Positions 59,345-64,000 of a DNA stretch of 64,000 nt are shown in pieces. Numbering within the stretch: the stretch's first letter is position 1; every line of letters begins with the position of its first letter. A program made the position numbers and the translations under genes. Source of the stretch: CAVYXK01 sp963708245 (GTDB taxonomy: Bacteria; Pseudomonadota; Alphaproteobacteria; Acetobacterales; Acetobacteraceae); the NCBI GenBank assembly GCA_963708245.1, contig OY970201.1, forward strand, positions 186,001-250,000, in the 5' to 3' direction. Below the pieces are notes generated by a model. That model had not been told where the DNA came from. It ran no database searches and was given only the letters and a program-made list of their open reading frames with translations.

Positions 59345-59400
59345 AGCCCCGCTGCTCCCTCTCCCCTTGCGGGAGGGGGCGGGGGGAGGGGCCGGGGGTT
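59345..59400. repeat. GC-rich repeat unit between maeB and the J-domain gene
   Basis: The core CCCTCTCCCCTTGCGGGAGG (from about 59357) is nearly identical to the unit in scpB at 41431 and its inverted copy at 41515. It lies in the 86-base gap after maeB. It is another member of the same dispersed repeat. Confidence 0.65.
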
Positions 59401-59409
59401 AGCGGCATG

Positions 59410-61698
59410 CTATCCTCCCGCCCCATCCTCCGCCAGCTTCTGTGCCTCGCACGCCGCGAAAGCGCTCAGATTAACGATCCCCCGCGCCGTGACGCTGTTC
59501 ACCAGTACGTGGATCGGCTTGGCCAAGCCCAGCAGCATCGGACCCACGGGCAGTGCATCGACCGCCGCCTTCAGCAGGGTGAAGGCGATGTTGGCCGCAT
59601 CCAGGTTCGGCATCATCAGCAAATTCGCCGAGCCGCTCAGCCGGCTGTCGGGGATCGCGCGGTTGCGGATCGTCTCGATCAGCGCCGCCTCGGCGTTCAT
59701 CTCGCCATCCGCTTCCAGTTTGGGCGCCTGTTCGCGCAACAGCGCCAATGCGCGGCGCATCTTCCGCGCCAACTCCGAATCACTTCCGCCGAAATTGGAG
59801 TGCGACAGCAGCGCCACCTTGGGCTCGATCCCGAAACCGCCGACCGCGGCAGCGGCCAGCAGGGTCATTTCGGCGACCTGCTCGGCAGTTGGGTCGACCA
59901 CCATATTGGTATCGCAGAGGAACAGCGTGCCCGTCGGCAGGATAAGGCAGGACAACGCATAGACGCGGGACGCGCCCGGACAGCGCGGGATGATCGGCAG
60001 GATGTACTGCACCTGTCGCCACCAGTTCGCCGCCCCACCGCAGATCGCCGCATCTACCTCGCCGGCGTGCAGCAGCATCGCCGCGGCCACCGCGTTGCGC
60101 GTTACCAGCGCACGGCCGGCAAGCGCAGGCGGGATACCGCGCCGGCCCGCCAGACGCTGGTATTCGGGCAGCAACGCACCGAACAGCTCGGTGTCCTCGG
60201 TGGGGTCCAGCACCCGCACGCCGTCTGTCAGGTCCATCCGTAGACCCAACTCGCGGACCTTGCGCGCAATCACCGCGCGCCGCCCGAGCAGGATGGGCGT
60301 CGCGATCCCGTCATCGACGATCGTCTGCGCCGCGCGCAGCACGCGGTCATCCTCGCCTTCGGCATAGACAATACGATTCAGGTGCTGGCGTGCCGCTTCG
60401 AATACCGGCCGCATGAGTTGGCCGGAGCGGAAGACGAAGCGCTCCAACTCTCGCCGGTACGTGGCGAAATCGGCGATCGGCCGGCGCGCCACGCCCAATT
60501 CGATCGCGGCGCGCGCGACTGCCGGGGCGATCTCCAGGATCAGCCGCGGGTCGAACGGCTTAGGGATGATGTAGTCGGGACCGAACACCGGAGCGGCGCC
60601 GCCATAGGCCGCGGCCACCACCTCGCTTGCCTCCATCCGCGCCAGCCCGGCAATCGCCTCCACCGCTGCGATCTGCATGGAGTCGTTGATGGTGCTGGCG
60701 GAAACATCCAGCGCGCCACGAAAGATGAACGGGAAGCAGAGCACGTTGTTGACTTGGTTCGGCGTGTCGGACCGGCCGGTGGCGACGATCGCGTCCGGTC
60801 GTTCCTCACGCACCAGCTCGGGCATGATCTCCGGGTCGGGATTGGCGAGCGCCAGGATCAGCGGCTTCTCCGCGAGCCGGTCCAGCCACTCCGGTTTCAA
60901 CACGCCCGGCGCTGAAAGTCCGAGGAAGATGTCCGCCCCGACCAGCACGTCGGCCAGCGTCTGGGCTGCGGTATGACGCGCGTAGCGCGCCATATTGGGC
61001 AGCATCCCCAGGCGGTCCGCGTGCACCACGCCGGCGATATCAGTTAGCGTCACGTTGTCCGGCCGTAGTCCCATCGAGACAAGCAGATCGACACAGGCGA
61101 GCGCGGCGGCGCCGGCCCCGGAGGTGACCAGCGTAACGTCCGACAGACGCTTGCCCTGCAGAAGCAGCCCGTTGCGGATCGCCGCGGCAACTGTGATGGC
61201 GGTGCCGTGCTGGTCGTCATGGAATACCGGGATACCCATGCGTCGGCGCAGCTCAGCTTCGATCGCGAAGCATTCCGGCGCCTTGATGTCCTCGAGGTTG
61301 ATCGCGCCGAAGGTGGGCTCGAGCGCGGCCACCACGTTGCAGAAGCGCTCCGGGTCGGGTTCGTTCACCTCGATGTCGAACACGTCGATCCCGGCGAATT
61401 TCTTGAACAAGACCGCCTTGCCCTCCATCACCGGCTTGCCGGCGAGTGCCCCGATATTGCCGAGCCCAAGCACGGCGGTTCCGTTGGAGATCACCGCAAC
61501 CAGGTTGCCGCGCGTGGTGTAGTCGAGCGCCGCCGCCGGATCGGCCTTGATCGCCAGGCAGGCGGCGGCCACCCCCGGCGAATAGGCCAATGCGAGGTCG
61601 CGTTGCGTCGCCATCCGCTTGGTCGGCTCGATAGCGAGTTTTCCCGGCCGCGGCAGCCGGTGGTAGTCAAGTGCGGCGCGCTGAAAATCGGCGTCCAT
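59410..61698 (-). CDS. maeB: NADP-dependent malic enzyme with phosphotransacetylase-like domain
   Basis: The protein has 762 residues. The malic enzyme part (about 1-425) has LAYSPGVAAACLAI, the catalytic Lys region in PVMEGKAVLFKKFAGID, IPVFHDDQHGTAI and the cofactor motif LVTSGAGAAALACVDLL. The C-terminal part (about 430-755) is phosphotransacetylase-like (RIVYAEGEDDRVLRAAQ), in MaeB proteins a regulatory domain sensing acetyl-CoA. It decarboxylates malate to pyruvate. A Gly-Ala-Gly-Ala-Ala cofactor loop suits NADP. Confidence 0.95.
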   Translation of the reverse strand: MDADFQRAALDYHRLPRPGKLAIEPTKRMATQRDLALAYSPGVAAACLAIKADPAAALDYTTRGNLVAVISNGTAVLGLGNIGALAGKPVMEGKAVLFKKFAGIDVFDIEVNEPDPERFCNVVAALEPTFGAINLEDIKAPECFAIEAELRRRMGIPVFHDDQHGTAITVAAAIRNGLLLQGKRLSDVTLVTSGAGAAALACVDLLVSMGLRPDNVTLTDIAGVVHADRLGMLPNMARYARHTAAQTLADVLVGADIFLGLSAPGVLKPEWLDRLAEKPLILALANPDPEIMPELVREERPDAIVATGRSDTPNQVNNVLCFPFIFRGALDVSASTINDSMQIAAVEAIAGLARMEASEVVAAAYGGAAPVFGPDYIIPKPFDPRLILEIAPAVARAAIELGVARRPIADFATYRRELERFVFRSGQLMRPVFEAARQHLNRIVYAEGEDDRVLRAAQTIVDDGIATPILLGRRAVIARKVRELGLRMDLTDGVRVLDPTEDTELFGALLPEYQRLAGRRGIPPALAGRALVTRNAVAAAMLLHAGEVDAAICGGAANWWRQVQYILPIIPRCPGASRVYALSCLILPTGTLFLCDTNMVVDPTAEQVAEMTLLAAAAVGGFGIEPKVALLSHSNFGGSDSELARKMRRALALLREQAPKLEADGEMNAEAALIETIRNRAIPDSRLSGSANLLMMPNLDAANIAFTLLKAAVDALPVGPMLLGLAKPIHVLVNSVTARGIVNLSAFAACEAQKLAEDGAGG

Positions 61699-62058
61699 GT
61701 TTCGCTCCCTGGTGCGGTCGGCGTCGTGGTGCCGTCACAGGATCTGCGTATCAATGCTAGCGCGCATCGTGCGTCACACCAAGCGACGCGCGGAGCCGAA
61801 TCTCAAGCACTGCGCGCTCTTCTGACGTCAGTCGGACCTCCACTGCATCGGGTATCATTCCGATCTCCGATCACGAATCAGCTCGCCGCGATAAGGGCAC
61901 TAGTACCTGGAGTCAGGAGAAGCCGACACGGCAGCTCTAGAGACGCCATTGCTAGTTAAGGCAATCCTTCGGCCTTCGCCGAACCATCTACCCGTCCGGA
62001 TGTATACCGGATGTGCAAGAGTCCTTAATTGCTGGCCCAATCAGCGGAGCCGTGAACC
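61699..62058. other. Divergent intergenic region, no gene seen
   Basis: This 360-base stretch separates maeB and the PLP decarboxylase gene, which diverge. It must hold promoters for both. No ORF with coding character, no tRNA and no strong palindrome was found. The decarboxylase ATG is preceded by GGAGCC. Confidence 0.5.
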
Positions 62059-63447
62059 ATGTCGAACGCCCTCCAAGCCGCTGCCGCCCATGCGGTCGGA
62101 TACCTTGGATCGCTTCGATCTCGCCCGGTCGCCGCGACGGCGACTGTCGCTGAGCTGCGGCGGCGATTGGGGAGATCGCTCCCGCAAACAGGAATGCTGG
62201 CTGAGGCGGTGATCGATGAGCTCGTCCGCGATACCGAGGGTGGCATTATTGGCTCGGGCAGCGGCCGATTTTTCGGTTGGGTGATCGGCGGCACACTGCC
62301 GGTGGCCCTCGCGGCGGATTGGCTCACTTCCGCCTGGGACCAGAACGGTGCATCGAACCTGACTGCGCCGGCCGAGGCTGTCGTCGAGGAAGTGTGCGGC
62401 GCTTGGGCAAAGGAGCTTTTTGGCATACCTCAATCGGCATCGTTTGCCTTCGTGACGGGCTGCCAGATGGCACACACGACGGCGCTTGCTGCCGCCCGGC
62501 ACAAGCTGTTGCGCGATCGCGGCTGGGATGTCGAACGATCGGGTCTGTTCGGCGCGCCGCCACTCAAACTCCTCACGACGCAGAACCGGCACGAGTCGAT
62601 CCTGCGCTCCTGTCGCCTTCTCGGCATCGGCACGGATGCAATCGAATACGTACCGTCCGACGATATGGGGCGTATACAAGTTAGCCGCCTCGAGGAGGCA
62701 CTTGGACGGTACACCGAGAAGCCCGCAGTCGTTTGCCTCCAGGCCGGCGACTTGAACACGGGGGTCTTCGATCCCTTCGGGCGAGCCTGTCAGGTCGCCC
62801 ATGCCGCGAAGGCGTGGGTCCACATCGATGGTGCGATCGGGCTGTGGGTGGCGGCGAGCAAGCGCTATCGCCACCTGCTCGACGGCGCGCAAGACGCGGA
62901 TTCCTGGGCCACAGACGGGCACAAATGGTTGAACGTGCCGTTCGACTCGGGTCTCGTCTTCGTCAAGCGCGCAGGCGCGCATCGTGCGGCCTTTGCGCAA
63001 GACACGAGTTATTCGGTTCCGCATGAGGAGCTCCGCAATCAGAAGGACTGGAATCCGGAATGGTCCCGGCGTGCACGCGGCTTCGTGGTCTATGCGGCGA
63101 TGCGCGCGCTCGGTAGCTCGGGAATCGGCGAGATTGTTGAACGCTGCTGTGCACATGCCGCTCGGCTGGTTGACGGCATCGGTCGCCTTCCCGGTGCCGA
63201 GGTCGTGGCAGCACCCACGATCAACCAGGGGCTGGTACGTTTTCTCGCCGAAGACGGCGATCACGACGGGATGACCGACAATCTGATACGCCAGATCCAG
63301 CGCAGGGGTGTCGCTTGGTTCGGCGGTGCCACATGGCGCGGCATGCGCGTGATGCGGATCTCCGTGTGTAACTGGATGACGACCGACGACGACATCGAGC
63401 GGACCCTGGCGAGTGTGCGCGAGGCACTTGCCGCCGCGCACGCCTGA
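62059..63447 (+). CDS. PLP-dependent decarboxylase, group II (aromatic amino acid/glutamate type)
   Basis: The enzyme has 462 residues. It has an AADC/glutamate decarboxylase-like fold with GSGRFFGWVIGGTLP near the substrate loop, AFVTGCQMAHTTALAAAR, the PLP-contacting HIDGAIGLWVAAS, and the Schiff-base Lys in WATDGHKWLNVPFDSGL. C-terminal segments RISVCNWMTTDDDIERTL are typical. Substrate specificity (aromatic amino acid, aspartate or other) cannot be read. The MGMT-type gene starts 15 bases after its stop. Confidence 0.9.
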   Translation: MSNALQAAAAHAVGYLGSLRSRPVAATATVAELRRRLGRSLPQTGMLAEAVIDELVRDTEGGIIGSGSGRFFGWVIGGTLPVALAADWLTSAWDQNGASNLTAPAEAVVEEVCGAWAKELFGIPQSASFAFVTGCQMAHTTALAAARHKLLRDRGWDVERSGLFGAPPLKLLTTQNRHESILRSCRLLGIGTDAIEYVPSDDMGRIQVSRLEEALGRYTEKPAVVCLQAGDLNTGVFDPFGRACQVAHAAKAWVHIDGAIGLWVAASKRYRHLLDGAQDADSWATDGHKWLNVPFDSGLVFVKRAGAHRAAFAQDTSYSVPHEELRNQKDWNPEWSRRARGFVVYAAMRALGSSGIGEIVERCCAHAARLVDGIGRLPGAEVVAAPTINQGLVRFLAEDGDHDGMTDNLIRQIQRRGVAWFGGATWRGMRVMRISVCNWMTTDDDIERTLASVREALAAAHA

Positions 63448-63462
63448 GCACGTCGCGCTGAG

Positions 63463-64000
63463 ATGACGAGGGTGTGCCTTCTGTTCGGCGAGATTGACTC
63501 ACCGATCGGCGGGATCCTCGTCGCATCCGCGGGCGAGAAGGTGTGCGCCGTCGAATTCGCTGACCACGAGCGCCAAATGCTGACGAGATTGCGCATGCGG
63601 TACGGCGACTTCAAGCGGGTCACAACGGCAGATCCGGGTGCTGTCTGCCCACAGATCCGCGCCTACCTGCACGGCACGTTCGATGCGCTCGACGAGATCG
63701 AGGTGGATGGCGGCGGGACGGATTTTCAGCGCAAGGTCTGGGCGGAATTGCGCAGGATCGCACCTGGCGAAGTCGTGACCTATGGCGCACTGGCGCGGCG
63801 GCTCGATATTCCACGATCCGTTCGTGCGGTCGCGCGCGCAAACGCGCTCAACCCGGTCAATATCGCGGTGCCCTGCCACCGCGTGATCGGTGCGAACGGC
63901 ACGCTGACCGGTTATTCCGGCGGGCTCGCGCGCAAACGCTGGCTACTGGAGCATGAGGGAGCGAGCCTGAGGGGGCATGAGGGGAATGGCTACCGGACCA
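63463..64000 (+). CDS. ogt: Methylated-DNA--[protein]-cysteine S-methyltransferase, runs off right edge
   Basis: From the ATG at 63463 the frame is open to the window end (179 codons). The active site is VNIAVPCHRVIGANGTLTGY with the acceptor Cys; the helix-turn-helix reads GEVVTYGALARRL and RSVRAVARANALNP (Arg finger). The N-terminal half has FGEIDSPIGGILVASAGEKV. It repairs O6-alkylguanine by suicide alkyl transfer. Coding character weakens after HEG, so the stop is probably just beyond the edge. It follows the decarboxylase by 15 bases. Confidence 0.93.
   Translation, partial: MTRVCLLFGEIDSPIGGILVASAGEKVCAVEFADHERQMLTRLRMRYGDFKRVTTADPGAVCPQIRAYLHGTFDALDEIEVDGGGTDFQRKVWAELRRIAPGEVVTYGALARRLDIPRSVRAVARANALNPVNIAVPCHRVIGANGTLTGYSGGLARKRWLLEHEGASLRGHEGNGYRT

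Noticed and set aside
1..64000. CRISPR arrays, rRNA and tRNA genes
   Set aside because: No regularly spaced direct repeats and no tRNA-like or rRNA sequence were noticed in the gaps between genes; a covariance-model scan would be needed to exclude a tRNA fully.

Overview
The window is a high-GC chromosomal segment, most likely from an alphaproteobacterium of the Acetobacteraceae (Rhodospirillales). This rests on the serS-tatC-tatB-scpB-scpA-M50-nagZ-SPOR-argS run, a Hint-domain/autotransporter-repeat gene, an IS1380-type transposase and the neighbouring dGTPase and erpA genes. The taxonomic call is an inference from gene content and order; no rRNA or tRNA gene was found.

Layout. 1-4823: a branched-chain-type amino-acid ABC importer operon (livK-like, livG, livF, livH, livM) on the minus strand, followed at the window edge by the first codons of what looks like an enolase-superfamily gene. 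5026-15253: a catabolic and stress block with an M28-like peptidase, HAD hydrolase, FAD amino-acid oxidase-type enzyme, class V aminotransferase, SDR dehydrogenase, mandelate racemase-type dehydratase, lactonase, isochorismatase-like hydrolase, N-formylglutamate amidohydrolase and an Ohr/OsmC peroxidase. Together with the importer this suggests uptake and breakdown of amino-acid or sugar-acid compounds. 16084-18683: murJ-trpS. 19506-20737: two convergent, paralogous, unrecognised secreted or membrane proteins sharing an Asn/Cys-rich motif. 21033-21971: a PPK2-family kinase.

22345-27635 is a three-level nest of mobile DNA. An IS1380-type transposase gene is split by an IS3-family element, whose orfB is in turn split by a serine-recombinase element. 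Each level can be undone on paper, and the reading frame is restored. Next to it, 27951-31163 encodes a 1070-residue protein: N-terminal six-fold repeats, a core like the N,N-dimethylformamidase large subunit, and a C-terminal tectonin propeller. A SulP transporter and a CorA/ZntB-like channel follow. Then come a ParE-like toxin remnant, gpsA, rlmJ, a truncated group II intron, a frameshifted marR and its divergent methyltransferase with a palindromic operator between them.

38690-50239 is the conserved housekeeping core: serS, tatCB, scpBA, an M50 protease, nagZ, a SPOR protein, argS, a brnTA pair whose toxin gene carries two nonsense codons, vapBC, dGTPase and erpA. 50240-56363 is a scrambled zone. 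A 1.73 kb unit with a family-4 glycosyltransferase is present twice as a direct repeat, with IS3 fragments, a second vapB operator, fragments of dGTPase and erpA, and a Hint-domain gene whose 5' part is inverted. 56417-64000 returns to intact genes: phosphoglucomutase/phosphomannomutase, galU, a membrane J-domain protein, maeB, a PLP-dependent decarboxylase, and a methylated-DNA repair methyltransferase that runs off the right edge.

Palindromic intergenic repeats are common (1078-1146, 31616-31658, 38672-38689, 41428-41540, 44576-44677, 59345-59400). Two of them lie inside coding sequence, near the start of livM and at the end of scpB.
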